NCBI GenBank assembly: GCA_045649685.1
Contig: JAZRQJ010000009.1
Span: 115,279-179,278 of the forward strand
Length of the DNA: 64,000 nucleotides
Direction: 5' to 3'
DNA from: RUG12519 sp045649685
GTDB taxonomy: Bacteria; Bacillota; Clostridia; Oscillospirales; Ruminococcaceae
The notes under the pieces were generated by a model. The model was not told the origin of the DNA. It saw nothing but the letters and a program-made list of their open reading frames with translations, and searched no databases. The translations under genes were made by a program, and so were the position numbers. Shown piece after piece: positions 24,921 to 35,590 of this stretch (position 1 is the first letter of the stretch; every line of letters starts with the position of its first letter).

Positions 24921-25850
24921 TTATTCTTCCTCCAAGTTGCTAGATTCATCAAACAAAGCTTTTGTAAATAGATCAGCATTAAATGGCTGCAAATCATCAA
25001 TTTGCTCCCCAACACCAATAAATTTTATAGGTAATCCTAAATTTTTCTTAATAGATATCACTATTCCACCTTTAGCCGTTCCGTCTAATTTGGTTAATAT
25101 TATTCCAGTTAATCCAGCTGCTTGTTTAAATTCTTTTGCTTGAATGACTCCATTTTGACCAGTAGTTGCATCAATAACTAACAATATTTCCAAATCACAT
25201 CCAGCTGCTTCTCTCTTTACAACATCACTTATTTTTTTTAATTCAGCCATTAGATTTTTCTTATTATGAAGTCTACCTGCAGTATCACAAATAGCAACAT
25301 CCACATTTCTCTTTTTAGCTGCAGCAATTGTATCAAAAACAACAGCAGCAGGATCTGCACCCTCTCTGTGTTTAACAATAGAACAACCAACTCGATCTGT
25401 CCATATTTCCAACTGCTCTATTGCAGCAGCTCTAAAAGTATCAGCAGCTCCAACAATCACAGAATTTCCTTGTTCTTTCAATAAATTGGATATTTTTCCA
25501 ATAGTAGTTGTTTTTCCAACACCATTAACTCCAAGCACTAATATGACACTAGGTTTTGAATTAATATTTAATTGCTCATCACCAGTCAAAATATCCCTAA
25601 TGATGTCTATGAGTTCTTGCTTTGCCTCAACAGTATTTTTTATTTTTTTCTTCTTTATGTTTTCTTTTAACATGTCAATAATTTCAATAGATGTCTGCAT
25701 ACCAACATCAGACATTATTAAAATTTCTTCTAATTCTTCATACATACTATCATTTATTTTATCGCTAGAATCAAAAACATTATTTAATTGTTCAGTAATT
25801 CCTTTTCTTGTTTTTTTCAAACCAGCTTTTAATCTATCAAAAAAGCCCAT
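24921..25850 (-). CDS. ftsY: Signal recognition particle receptor FtsY
   Basis: GTPase that docks SRP-ribosome complexes at the membrane. The 309 residues hold the N domain (1-90) and the G domain with GVNGVGKTTTIGKI (P-loop), DTAGRLHNKKNLM (G3), TKLDGTAKGG (G4) and GVGEQIDDLQPF at the C-terminus. The long acidic A domain of E. coli is absent, as in other Firmicutes. It follows smc by 36 bases. Confidence 0.97.
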   Translation of the reverse strand: MGFFDRLKAGLKKTRKGITEQLNNVFDSSDKINDSMYEELEEILIMSDVGMQTSIEIIDMLKENIKKKKIKNTVEAKQELIDIIRDILTGDEQLNINSKPSVILVLGVNGVGKTTTIGKISNLLKEQGNSVIVGAADTFRAAAIEQLEIWTDRVGCSIVKHREGADPAAVVFDTIAAAKKRNVDVAICDTAGRLHNKKNLMAELKKISDVVKREAAGCDLEILLVIDATTGQNGVIQAKEFKQAAGLTGIILTKLDGTAKGGIVISIKKNLGLPIKFIGVGEQIDDLQPFNADLFTKALFDESSNLEEE

Positions 25851-25886
25851 ATATTTACCTCCACAACAAACTATTCTTAATAATTC

Positions 25887-28800
25887 TTAAACATTTATTA
25901 CCTCATCCGCTTCATAAGTAGATTTTAACTTAAGCAATTTAGAAATTCCATCATCTTGCATAGTAACTCCATATAAGATATCTGCTTCTTCCATAGTTCC
26001 ACGTCTATGAGTAATAACAATAAATTGGGTATCATCATCTATATTTTTTATGTATGACGCAAATTTAGTCACATTGACATCGTCCAAAGCAGCCTCTATT
26101 TCATCCAAAATACAAAACGGAGATGGCCTAAACTTTATTATTGCAAAATATATAGCAATAGCGACGAACGCTTTTTCCCCACCAGATAATGCAGATAAAT
26201 TTTTTATTATCTTTCCGGGTGGTTGCACCTGTATATTAATTCCACATTCCAAAACATCATCAGGATCATCTAAAAACAACTCTGCCTTTCCCCCGTTAAA
26301 CAACTTAACAAATATTTGCTTAAAGTTTCTATTAATCTCAAAAAATGAATTTTTAAATATATCTTTCATAGAAGCAGTTAAAGATTTTATTAATTTTTCA
26401 AGCTCAGCTTTAGATGTTTTCGCATCACTAACCTGATCATTTAAAAACTTATATCTTTCACTTACTTCTTCATATTCTGATATAGCCGCCAAATTAACCG
26501 AACCCAATTGTTTAATTTTTTCTTTTATACTAATCAAATTCTTCCTAGCTTCAAAATAATCACAGTCACAATTAACCGAACCTTGCGCCTCAGACAGAGT
26601 CATACCATATGACTCCCATATATTTTCAATAATTTTATCATGTTTTTCATTCAAAGTTCTACTTTGTTCATCTAATCTAGCCAACTCATTCCCAAATTTT
26701 TCTTTAGCTTGTTGATGATCTTTTTCTAAATCTCTAAATGATGCAGAACTTTTTTCCGTTTCAGTCCTTTTTAACTGAAAATCATTTATTTTTTCATCAA
26801 ATAAAGAATGTTTCTCTTTTTCAGATTTTTTTAGCAAATTTTCTTTTTGCAAAACCATTTCTTTTTCTTGAACTATCTTTATTTTTTCTTCAATTTGGTT
26901 TTCTAAATTAGTTAATTTACTCGCATTTCCCTCAGATAATTTTTCTATATCTTGTATTCTAGATTTTTCATGACTAATATTATTAAAAATTTCATTTTTC
27001 TTTATATCAAGCTCGTGCAAAGTTTTTTCAAATTTGCTTCTTTTTTCTTTCAATCCAGTTTGTTCACTTTGAAAATGATCTATTTTTGTTTCAATTTCAT
27101 CTATCTTAGATGTAATACAGCCTAATTCTTTTTTACAATTACTTTGAATCAAACTCAATTCTTCTTTTTGTTTGTTAGCTTTTGTCTTTTCTACTTCCAA
27201 TATTAGTATATCTTTATCAAAATTATTAATAGAATCTGTTATTCTCTTTTGTTCACTAGAAAATTTTATTTTATCTTCAACACAAACCTTTTTCTCGCTA
27301 TCTAAAATTTTGATTTCAGCTAATATTTTTTCAATATGTGTATTTTGTTCTACACACTTATTTTTTAATTCCGCATGCTCTGTATTTAATTCATTTATCT
27401 TTTTATTTAGCGAGTCTATTTCATTTTTTCTAGATAACAATCCGTAGTTTTTATTTTTTGAACCACCAGTAAAAGCCCCCCCTGAATTTATAATCTGCCC
27501 ATCCAAAGTAACAATTTTAAAAGAATATGAATATTTTTTAGCCATGATAATTCCATTATCTAAATTATCAACCACAATTGTTCTTCCAAGAATATTTTCA
27601 ATGATACTTTTATATTTAGCATCAACAGATACAAGGTTAGACGCAAGACCTATAAATCCTAAACAATCTGAAATATCATTTATTTTTATAATTTTTCCTT
27701 TAACAGAAGTTACTGGTAAGAAAGTTGCTCTTCCAATCTTCTTTTCTTTTAAAAATCTTATCGATTTCTTAGCAACAGATTCGTCTTCAACTACAATATA
27801 TTGCAACATACCTCCCAAAGCAGATTCAATTGCAACAGTGTAATTTGGGTTCAAATCTATAAGTTGAGACACTGTTCCACAAATTCCAGTAAATCCCCCA
27901 CTTTTAGAAAGTTTTAAAATTTGCTTAACGCTATAATTATATCCATCGAAGTTTTTTTCTAAATCAAACAACAATTCAATTTTTTGTTTCTTTTTCAAAA
28001 TATCCTTTTCAATATTACTAAGATTTTTATTTAAAATATCAAATTGATTTTTTCTCGAATCTAATTTTAAATTATATCCTGCTTTAGAGTTGTCTATATT
28101 TTCTATCTTAGAATTAATATTATCAATCAACTTAACCAATTCATCTTTTTCAACACTTATCCTATCAATTTGTTGTTTCTTTTCTTCAATATTTCTATTT
28201 AAATGTATGTATCGATCATTTAACTCTTCTATTCTGGATTTAAACGAAGATATATTTAATAATAATTTAGATTTTTCTAAAATACAAGAATTCAAATTAG
28301 CTGTCAGCTCTGCACAATTAGAATCTATACCTTGATATTTCTCATTAAATTTTACAAATTCATTTTCAGTATTGTTAATTTCATTATTTATAAATTCAAA
28401 TTTTTGCTGCAAATCATTAATAATATCTTTTCGTTCATTAACTCTAGCAGCTAAATTACTCCCATCCAACATTAATGATTTCTTATCATTTTTCATTCTA
28501 CAAATGTCAGAATTTATATGATTTATTTCTTCGGATAAAACTGCAATTTTTGTATTTCTTAAATTAGTTTCTTTTATAAAATTTTCTTTTTCATTGCGTA
28601 TTCGTTCTATATTTAATTGATAACTTTGAATATTGTCATACGCTTCTTTTATTTTATCAGATAATTCTTCAAGGCATCTTTCTTCGTTATTATAATTAGC
28701 TTTTGTTTTAAATAGTTTATCACTATATTCTCTTAATTTGTCATTAATATTTTCCAAATCCTTAAGCCAAATATATATTTCAAAATCTCTCTTTTGTAAA

Positions 28801-29456
28801 TCAAGTTCTTTAAATTTTTTGGCCTTTTCACTTTGAATTTTAAGCGGTCCCACACGGTCCTCTAATTCATTCAAAATGTCCTTAAGCCTCACCAAATTTT
28901 CTTCTGCGAGCCCCAACCTTTTCTCTGCTTCTTTTTTTCTATATTTATATTTAGTAATTCCGGCTGCTTCTTCAAATATCTGACGGCGTTCAGAGGATTT
29001 TGATGACACAATTTCATCAATTCTACCTTGGCCAACAATAGCATACCCTTCTCTAGACAAACCTGTATCCATTAAAATTTCTGATATATCTTTCAAAAGA
29101 ACTTTTTTTCCATTAAGGATGTACTCACTATCACCACTTCTATAATATTTTCTAGCAATTATAATTTCATCGGAATCCAAATCAACTGTCCTGTCTTTGT
29201 TATCAAAAACAAGAGATACTTTAGCAAATCCCGTTGGCTTTCTGCTTTGAGTTCCCAAAAAAATAACATCTTCCATTTTTTGTCCACGTAAATTTTTAGT
29301 AGACTGCTCTCCCAAAACCCATCGTATAGCATCACTAATATTACTTTTTCCACTTCCATTTGGACCAACAACAGCAGTAAAGCCCTCTTCAAAATCAAGT
29401 CGAGTTTTGTCTGGAAAAGACTTAAATCCACACAATTCTAAAGATTTTAATTTCAT
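25887..29456 (-). CDS. smc: Chromosome segregation ATPase SMC
   Basis: A 1189-residue condensin subunit that compacts and resolves chromosomes. Walker A GPNGSGKSNISDAI is at residues 32-45. Long coiled coils follow, then a hinge near 515-660 (with GICGTVSQLI and GGAFTGGS), a second coiled coil, the signature LSGGEKAF and Walker B FCILDEIEAALDD near 1125. Length matches bacterial SMC. The rnc-(radical SAM)-smc-ftsY order is typical of Clostridia. Confidence 0.98.
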   Translation of the reverse strand: MKLKSLELCGFKSFPDKTRLDFEEGFTAVVGPNGSGKSNISDAIRWVLGEQSTKNLRGQKMEDVIFLGTQSRKPTGFAKVSLVFDNKDRTVDLDSDEIIIARKYYRSGDSEYILNGKKVLLKDISEILMDTGLSREGYAIVGQGRIDEIVSSKSSERRQIFEEAAGITKYKYRKKEAEKRLGLAEENLVRLKDILNELEDRVGPLKIQSEKAKKFKELDLQKRDFEIYIWLKDLENINDKLREYSDKLFKTKANYNNEERCLEELSDKIKEAYDNIQSYQLNIERIRNEKENFIKETNLRNTKIAVLSEEINHINSDICRMKNDKKSLMLDGSNLAARVNERKDIINDLQQKFEFINNEINNTENEFVKFNEKYQGIDSNCAELTANLNSCILEKSKLLLNISSFKSRIEELNDRYIHLNRNIEEKKQQIDRISVEKDELVKLIDNINSKIENIDNSKAGYNLKLDSRKNQFDILNKNLSNIEKDILKKKQKIELLFDLEKNFDGYNYSVKQILKLSKSGGFTGICGTVSQLIDLNPNYTVAIESALGGMLQYIVVEDESVAKKSIRFLKEKKIGRATFLPVTSVKGKIIKINDISDCLGFIGLASNLVSVDAKYKSIIENILGRTIVVDNLDNGIIMAKKYSYSFKIVTLDGQIINSGGAFTGGSKNKNYGLLSRKNEIDSLNKKINELNTEHAELKNKCVEQNTHIEKILAEIKILDSEKKVCVEDKIKFSSEQKRITDSINNFDKDILILEVEKTKANKQKEELSLIQSNCKKELGCITSKIDEIETKIDHFQSEQTGLKEKRSKFEKTLHELDIKKNEIFNNISHEKSRIQDIEKLSEGNASKLTNLENQIEEKIKIVQEKEMVLQKENLLKKSEKEKHSLFDEKINDFQLKRTETEKSSASFRDLEKDHQQAKEKFGNELARLDEQSRTLNEKHDKIIENIWESYGMTLSEAQGSVNCDCDYFEARKNLISIKEKIKQLGSVNLAAISEYEEVSERYKFLNDQVSDAKTSKAELEKLIKSLTASMKDIFKNSFFEINRNFKQIFVKLFNGGKAELFLDDPDDVLECGINIQVQPPGKIIKNLSALSGGEKAFVAIAIYFAIIKFRPSPFCILDEIEAALDDVNVTKFASYIKNIDDDTQFIVITHRRGTMEEADILYGVTMQDDGISKLLKLKSTYEADEVINV

Positions 29457-29482
29457 TCAAACGTCCTCCGAAAAACTAATTA

Positions 29483-30481
29483 CTAAATCAATTCCAAATC
29501 ACCAACATCAATAGAATGATCACCAACAACTTTCAAAAAATATCCTGCATCTTTTAATATTTTTAAATTACTCTTTTTATGTCCAACAACTTTAGAAACC
29601 TCAGATGAATTAACTAAAATTTTATATGACCCTGCCTTTAAAGTTTTAAACAAACATTTTAATTTGTCCAAATATATTTTGCTTTCACAAAGTTCTTTAA
29701 AAGCAGGATGATATAAACCAGTAACAATGTCTTCCTCCATTGTTTTTTGAGCATGTAATCCAAGTCTTATAACTTTTATATTATTATCATTAAAAAATTC
29801 TAACAACTTAGAACACAAATCAACACCTTCGTCCAAAGTTAAAGGAGTATACTGTCCAGAATTATACCATCGCTCAATTAAAGTTCCTTTAAAAACCACA
29901 ATCGGGTATATTCTAACCGTTGCAGGATGTATATCCACAATTTTTCTAGAAGTATTAATAATACTTTGTTTACTTTGCCCGGGCAATCCAACCATTATTT
30001 GCATTCCTAATTCAATATCATATTCAAGTATTTTTCTACAAGCTTGCTCCGTTTGCAACGCTGTATGTCCTCTTAAGTTTTTTCTTAAAACATAATCGTC
30101 CATACTTTGAGCTCCGAGTTCTATAGAAGTCACAGACTTTTCTTTTAAAATACATAATATTTCATCATTAATAGCATCTGGCCTTGTAGATATTCTTATC
30201 CCACCAAATCCATCGCTACCAATAAATTCTTGAACACAATCTAAATATCCAATCATTACCTCACGATTTATTGCTGTAAAACTACCACCAAAAAAAGCAA
30301 TTTGAGTGTTACGTCTCTGATTTAAAGTCATACGATTATATTCTTTTCTGCATGTTGATTTAACTTCATCAAAAGAAGGTGCAGTTATTGATCCCGATAT
30401 TATATTTTGATTACAAAACGAGCATAAATTTTTACACCCCAGGTGCGGTATAAAAAAGGCGATATTTGAATGTATAGACAT
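29483..30481 (-). CDS. Elp3-like radical SAM protein
   Basis: A 332-residue radical SAM protein with C-x3-C-x2-C in LGCKNLCSFCNQ, AFFGGSFTAI for SAM contact and ELGAQSMDD later. It resembles the radical SAM part of elongator protein 3 but has no acetyltransferase domain; the last 70 residues are short and unassigned. Such genes commonly sit between rnc and smc in Clostridia. A tRNA-modifying role is suggested by the Elp3 likeness, but no substrate can be named. It starts six bases after rnc. Confidence 0.85.
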   Translation of the reverse strand: MSIHSNIAFFIPHLGCKNLCSFCNQNIISGSITAPSFDEVKSTCRKEYNRMTLNQRRNTQIAFFGGSFTAINREVMIGYLDCVQEFIGSDGFGGIRISTRPDAINDEILCILKEKSVTSIELGAQSMDDYVLRKNLRGHTALQTEQACRKILEYDIELGMQIMVGLPGQSKQSIINTSRKIVDIHPATVRIYPIVVFKGTLIERWYNSGQYTPLTLDEGVDLCSKLLEFFNDNNIKVIRLGLHAQKTMEEDIVTGLYHPAFKELCESKIYLDKLKCLFKTLKAGSYKILVNSSEVSKVVGHKKSNLKILKDAGYFLKVVGDHSIDVGDLELI

Positions 30482-30487
30482 TACAAT

Positions 30488-31162
30488 CTATACCCCCATT
30501 AATCGCAAGGCCTGCTTAGCCGCATTTTGTTCAGCACGTTTCTTACTTTTTCCAATACCGCTACCAATTATATTAGAATTCAAATGCAATTCTACTTCAA
30601 AAATTTTATCATGATCTGGTCCACTCTCATTTACTAACACGTACTCTACTTTTTCTTCTGGATTTTGTTGAATAATTTCCTGAAGTCTAGTTTTATAATC
30701 TGTTAAATGATCAATCTTTTTCATATTCTCTTTATCGGGCATAAAACGCAAAACAAATTTTCTAGCCGCCTCTATTCCACCATCTAAATATATAGCTCCA
30801 ACCAAAGCTTCAAATGCATCTTCTAAATTTGAAAGTCTATTTTGTCCGCCGGAATTAATTTCACCCTTCCCCATAATTAAAAATTTACCAAGATTAATCC
30901 TCTTAGCAAATTTTGCAAGTGAATTATCACAAACAAATGATGCTCTTATTCTAGTCAAATCACCTTCAGAATCGTGTGGAAAAATTTTAAACAAATGCTC
31001 TGCAATGATAAGGGATATAACTGAATCTCCCAAAAATTCAAGTCTCTCATTATTTTGACAAAAAGATTTAATTTCATTACTATATGAAGAATGAGTCAAT
31101 GCAGTTTTTAATAAATCCTTATCATTAAAAAAATAACATATTTTTTCTTGCAATTCTTGCAT
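30488..31162 (-). CDS. rnc: Ribonuclease III
   Basis: Endonuclease for double-stranded RNA, acting in rRNA processing. The 224 residues have the catalytic signature NERLEFLGDSVI near residue 38, LEDAFEALVGAIYLDGG near 110, and a C-terminal dsRBD (about 155-224) ending KKRAEQNAAKQAL. It follows plsX by three bases. Confidence 0.97.
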   Translation of the reverse strand: MQELQEKICYFFNDKDLLKTALTHSSYSNEIKSFCQNNERLEFLGDSVISLIIAEHLFKIFPHDSEGDLTRIRASFVCDNSLAKFAKRINLGKFLIMGKGEINSGGQNRLSNLEDAFEALVGAIYLDGGIEAARKFVLRFMPDKENMKKIDHLTDYKTRLQEIIQQNPEEKVEYVLVNESGPDHDKIFEVELHLNSNIIGSGIGKSKKRAEQNAAKQALRLMGV

Positions 31163-31165
31163 AAT

Positions 31166-32173
31166 TTATTCATCTCCTATCGATTCCCAAATATTTTTTG
31201 ACATCTCATCTATAATTTTTTCTCTCACACACATTCTTGCTTGATTTATAGCATTTTTAAAAGCATTTGCATCCGAACTACCATGAGCTTTTATAACGGG
31301 CTTAGAAATACCTAACAAAATAGCTCCTCCATATTCTCTATAATCTACTGTCTTTTTTACTCTTTTTATCTGATTTTTTAAGGATAAAGCAGCCAATTTT
31401 GTAAAAATGGATCTGGTAAACATTTCTTTCAATATACCAATCAAAAACTTAGAAGTACCCTCAGCTGTTTTCAACATCATATTTCCAGATAAACCATCAC
31501 ATATTATCACATCACATTTTCCAAAAAACATGTCTCTAGCTTCCATATTTCCCACAAAATTTATACATTTACAATTACTTAGCAATTCATATCCGTATCT
31601 GTGTGATTCTGTTCCTTTAGAAGGCTCTGTTCCCACATTGGCAAGTCCAACTCTCGGATTACTTATTCCCAATACTCTATTAACATAAACAGACCCCATT
31701 ATTCCAAATTGAACAAACATTTCCGGTCGACAATCTAAATTAGCCCCTGCATCTAAAATCATAAAACAACCATTGTCTGTACGAAGAACAGGTGCTAAAG
31801 CAGCCCGTTTAACTCCCTTAATTCTACCCACTAAAACAGATGATCCAACAACTAAAGCCCCCGTGCTACCAGCACTAACAAATGCGTCTACCAATCCGCT
31901 TTTCAAAGTTTTCAATCCAACAGCCATAGAACTTGAATTTTTAGATCTACGTATTTCTTTAGGATCTTCATCAACAGTTATCACATCTTCAGCGTCAACT
32001 ATTGTTATTTTAGAAATATCAATATTATTTTCAGTCGCAATTTTTCTTAAAGTTTCCTCATTTCCAGAAAGAAACAACTCAATATCTGAATAAGTTTCCA
32101 ACGCCAATAAACAACCTTTTATAACGTCGATTGGCGCATTATCTCCTCCAAAAGCATCTACCATTATTTTCAT
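31166..32173 (-). CDS. plsX: Phosphate acyltransferase PlsX
   Basis: Makes acyl-phosphate from acyl-ACP, the first step of the PlsX/PlsY route to phospholipids. The 335-residue product starts MKIMVDAFGGDNAP, the family hallmark, and contains SAGSTGALV and ICDGLSGNMMLKTAEG. The usual neighbour acpP is not found between plsX and rnc. Confidence 0.97.
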   Translation of the reverse strand: MKIMVDAFGGDNAPIDVIKGCLLALETYSDIELFLSGNEETLRKIATENNIDISKITIVDAEDVITVDEDPKEIRRSKNSSSMAVGLKTLKSGLVDAFVSAGSTGALVVGSSVLVGRIKGVKRAALAPVLRTDNGCFMILDAGANLDCRPEMFVQFGIMGSVYVNRVLGISNPRVGLANVGTEPSKGTESHRYGYELLSNCKCINFVGNMEARDMFFGKCDVIICDGLSGNMMLKTAEGTSKFLIGILKEMFTRSIFTKLAALSLKNQIKRVKKTVDYREYGGAILLGISKPVIKAHGSSDANAFKNAINQARMCVREKIIDEMSKNIWESIGDE

Positions 32174-32201
32174 ACGACATTATCTCCATATAAACTAGTT
32201 T

Positions 32202-33500
32202 TTAAAAATATTTTTTTAAATCTAATAAACCTCTTTTAGCTAAAGTTTCATATCTTTTTTGCTTATCTCTTATTTTAACATCAAGACTTGGAAGTAATCC
32301 CATATTAGCTCCCATTGGCTGAAAATCACGAACATCTTCACTAGTAATATATCGTAGTAGCGAACCCATCATTGTTGTTTCAGGTAAAATACATTTTTCA
32401 CTATCAGATAACTCTTCTATTAATAATCTACTTGAAATTATTCCACAAGCTGCACTTTCCATATAACCTTCAACACCAGTTATCTGCCCAGCAAATCTAA
32501 TGTTTTTATTATTTTTTAACCTAAGTTTATCGTCTAATAAATGTGGACTATTGATAAAAGTATTTCTATGCATAACTCCATATCTTAAAAATTCCGCATG
32601 CTCTAATCCCGGAATTAAAGAAAAAATCCTCTTTTGTTCGCCAAACTTCAAATTCGTTTGAAATCCTACCATATTGTACATGGTACCCTCAGCATTTTCT
32701 TTTCGAAGTTGCAAAACAGCATAATATTTTTCATTGGTTACTGGGTGATATATTCCAACTGGTTTAAGCGGTCCAAACCGGATAGTATCTTTACCTCGTT
32801 TAGCCATAATTTCAATAGGCATACATCCCTCGTAAACTTTAGGCTTATCAAACTCATGTAATTGGGCACACTCACCATTAACAAGACTCTCATAAAAAAT
32901 TTCATACTCTTCTTTATTCATAGGGCAATTTATATAATCAGCACTTCCTTTACCATATCTTGAAGCAAAAAAAGTTTTTTCCATATCAATAGAATTAGCC
33001 GAAATTATAGGAGCAGCCGCATCATAAAAATGCAGTTTGTCCCCTCCAATTAATTTTGAAATAGTATTTGTTAAAGCATCAGAAGTTAATGGACCTGTAG
33101 CTATAATCACTTTTCCTTCAGGAATATTTGTAATTTCTTCATTTATTACATTAATTTTTTCACAGCTATACAATCTTCTCGTTACTTCCTCAGAAAACAA
33201 CTCTCTATCAACAGCTAAAGCCCCACCAGCATCAACAGAAAATTTTTCAGCACATTCTAATATCAATGAACCAAATAATCTCATTTCTTCTTTCAGCATA
33301 CCCGATGCAGAACCGATTCTACGCGATTTTAAGGAGTTTGAACAAATCAGTTCAGCAAAATTTTTAGATTTATGTGCAGCAGAAAATTTTTTAGGTTTCA
33401 TTTCATAAAGATTTACATTGTATCCAAATTTAGCTAACTGCCAAGCCGCTTCACATCCAGCAAGGCCAGCACCTATAACACTAATTTTGTCTTGTATCAT
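32202..33500 (-). CDS. trmFO: Methylenetetrahydrofolate-tRNA-(uracil-5-)-methyltransferase TrmFO
   Basis: Folate- and FAD-dependent enzyme that makes T54 in tRNA. The 432 residues have the FAD motif VIGAGLAGCEAAW at the start, YEMKPKKFSAAHK, ELICSNSLKS with the conserved Cys, and FAGQITGVEGYMESAA. Its ATG overlaps the topA stop by four bases; topA-trmFO pairing is common in Firmicutes. Confidence 0.97.
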   Translation of the reverse strand: MIQDKISVIGAGLAGCEAAWQLAKFGYNVNLYEMKPKKFSAAHKSKNFAELICSNSLKSRRIGSASGMLKEEMRLFGSLILECAEKFSVDAGGALAVDRELFSEEVTRRLYSCEKINVINEEITNIPEGKVIIATGPLTSDALTNTISKLIGGDKLHFYDAAAPIISANSIDMEKTFFASRYGKGSADYINCPMNKEEYEIFYESLVNGECAQLHEFDKPKVYEGCMPIEIMAKRGKDTIRFGPLKPVGIYHPVTNEKYYAVLQLRKENAEGTMYNMVGFQTNLKFGEQKRIFSLIPGLEHAEFLRYGVMHRNTFINSPHLLDDKLRLKNNKNIRFAGQITGVEGYMESAACGIISSRLLIEELSDSEKCILPETTMMGSLLRYITSEDVRDFQPMGANMGLLPSLDVKIRDKQKRYETLAKRGLLDLKKYF

Positions 33501-35566
33501 TTACTATATCCACAGCCTTCTTTTCCACAATAAATTTGGGCTTTTTTCCCTTTTTTCTTAAACATTGTATTTCCACACTTAGGACAAATATCACTAACGG
33601 GCTCATCCCAACTCATAAAATTACAGTTAGGATAGTTTTCACATCCAAAAAAGATTCTGCCTTTAGCTGATTTTTGTCTTATTATCTTTCCTCCACAAAC
33701 AGGACAAATCCCCTTAGTTGGCACTACTATCTTTTTAGTATTCTTACACTCAGGATAACCAGAACAAGCCATAAATTTACCAAATCTACCGTGCTTGATT
33801 ACCATAGGTTTGCCGCATTTTTCACAAACCTTATCAGTCTCCTCATCCGGCATCTTATAACTTTTCAATTCTGTATTTTTCTCAGCTAACTTCAAAGTAC
33901 TATCAAAATTAGAATAGAACGTACGTATAGAATCTTTCCACTTCATTTTCCCTTCTGCAACTTTATCAAAATCTTCTTCTATTTCTGCAGTAAACGACAC
34001 ATCAACAACATTTGAAAAATTATCTTTCATTAATTCTGTAGTAACTTCACCCAATAACGTCGGTTTTAACTGTTTTTTTTCTCTTTCAACATATCCTCTT
34101 GAAATAATTGTTGTAATTGTAGGCACATAGGTAGAAGGCCTTCCTATTCCCAACTCTTCTAACGATTTTGTCAGAGATGCTTCTGTAAATCTAGGAGGTG
34201 GCTGTGTAAAATGCTGATTTCCCAAAATCTCGTTTAATTTAAGTTTATCGTTTTTATCAAGATTTGGCAAATTTGAATCTTCCTGTTTTTCATCATCACT
34301 GCCTTCAATATACACAGCAGTAAAACCAGAAAATTTTAACAACGATCCAGAAGCTTTAAAAATATAAGACAAAGATTTTATATCAACAGAAACTGTATCA
34401 TAAACAGCATCTGCCATTTGACTTGCCATAAAACGATCCCAAATCAGCTTATATAATTTATATTGGTCTGAAGTCAAGGAATCTTTAACCTCACTTGGAC
34501 TCAATTTTGGAACAGTAGGTCGTATAGCCTCGTGTCCGTCTTGTGAATTAGACTTTGATTTATATACTCTAGGTTTATTTGGCAAATATGTATCTCCAAA
34601 AACATTTTTAATATATTCCGTTGCCAGCCCTTGTGCTTCATTGGATATTCTTAAAGAATCCGTTCTCATATATGTTATCAATCCTATTGCACCATGTCCC
34701 TCAACATTAACTCCTTCGTATAATTGTTGAGCTATTCTCATAGTTCTTGCTGACTGAAAATTTAATTTTCGAGACGCCTCTTGCTGCATAGTTGACGTAG
34801 TAAATGGAGGAGATGGTGATCTTCTTCTCGTTCCCTTCTTGATTTTATCTATACAATAATCTTGACCATCCAAATCACCTAATATTTTATTAACTTCATC
34901 TTGACTTTTTATATTTAATTTTTTTCCATTCAAACTATGTAATTTTGCGGAAAAAATTTTAGAATCATTTTCTTTCTGAAATTTAGCATCTACGGTCCAA
35001 AACTCTTCTGGATTAAAATCACGAATTTCCAATTCTCTATCGACAATTAATCTCACTGCAACAGACTGAACACGCCCTGCGGACAAACCCGGTCTTACCT
35101 TTTTCCACAAAAAAGGACTAAGTTTATAACCAACAAGTCTATCCAAAATTCGTCTTGCTTGTTGAGCGTCAACCAAATCTTTATCAATTTTTCTCGGATT
35201 ACTCATTCCAGATTTTACTCCAGACTTGGTAATTTCATTAAAAGTCACTCTATTCTCTTGATCATCATTCAATCCAAGAATATGAGATAGATGCCATGAA
35301 ATAGCTTCTCCTTCTCTATCAGGGTCAGTAGCAAGAAAAACTTTGTCAGCCTTAGAAGCCGACTTTTTCAAATCTTTGATTATAGATCCCTTTCCTTTTA
35401 TATTAATATATCTGGGCTCGAAATCGTTTTCTATGTCAACACCCATAGTAGATTTAGGCAAATCTCGCAAATGCCCCATAGAAGCTACAACTTCATAGCC
35501 TCTTCCTAAATACTTTTTTATTGTTTTAGCCTTAGCAGGCGATTCAACTATAATTAATTTTGACAT
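33497..35566 (-). CDS. topA: DNA topoisomerase I
   Basis: Type IA topoisomerase that relaxes negative supercoils. The 689 residues include the Toprim domain (SKLIIVESPAKAKTIKKYL, FLATDPDREGEAI), the active-site Tyr in GLITYMRTDS, and three C-terminal zinc ribbons beginning CEKCGKP, CPVCGGK and CPKCGNT. The ATG at 35566 has an AGGCGG site; a GTG nine bases upstream overlaps that site. It follows dprA by 24 bases. Confidence 0.97.
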   Translation of the reverse strand: MSKLIIVESPAKAKTIKKYLGRGYEVVASMGHLRDLPKSTMGVDIENDFEPRYINIKGKGSIIKDLKKSASKADKVFLATDPDREGEAISWHLSHILGLNDDQENRVTFNEITKSGVKSGMSNPRKIDKDLVDAQQARRILDRLVGYKLSPFLWKKVRPGLSAGRVQSVAVRLIVDRELEIRDFNPEEFWTVDAKFQKENDSKIFSAKLHSLNGKKLNIKSQDEVNKILGDLDGQDYCIDKIKKGTRRRSPSPPFTTSTMQQEASRKLNFQSARTMRIAQQLYEGVNVEGHGAIGLITYMRTDSLRISNEAQGLATEYIKNVFGDTYLPNKPRVYKSKSNSQDGHEAIRPTVPKLSPSEVKDSLTSDQYKLYKLIWDRFMASQMADAVYDTVSVDIKSLSYIFKASGSLLKFSGFTAVYIEGSDDEKQEDSNLPNLDKNDKLKLNEILGNQHFTQPPPRFTEASLTKSLEELGIGRPSTYVPTITTIISRGYVEREKKQLKPTLLGEVTTELMKDNFSNVVDVSFTAEIEEDFDKVAEGKMKWKDSIRTFYSNFDSTLKLAEKNTELKSYKMPDEETDKVCEKCGKPMVIKHGRFGKFMACSGYPECKNTKKIVVPTKGICPVCGGKIIRQKSAKGRIFFGCENYPNCNFMSWDEPVSDICPKCGNTMFKKKGKKAQIYCGKEGCGYSK

Positions 35567-35590
35567 ATAACTCACCGCCTAATAACAAAA

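Noticed and set aside
24920..25018. Long N-terminal extension of RdgB
   Set aside because: It falls within ftsY coding sequence; the start at 24919 has its own GGAGG and matches the family.
25486..25890. Open frame of 134 codons on the plus strand with hydrophobic translation
   Set aside because: It is antisense to ftsY, whose GTPase motifs are intact; no promoter or ribosome site supports it.
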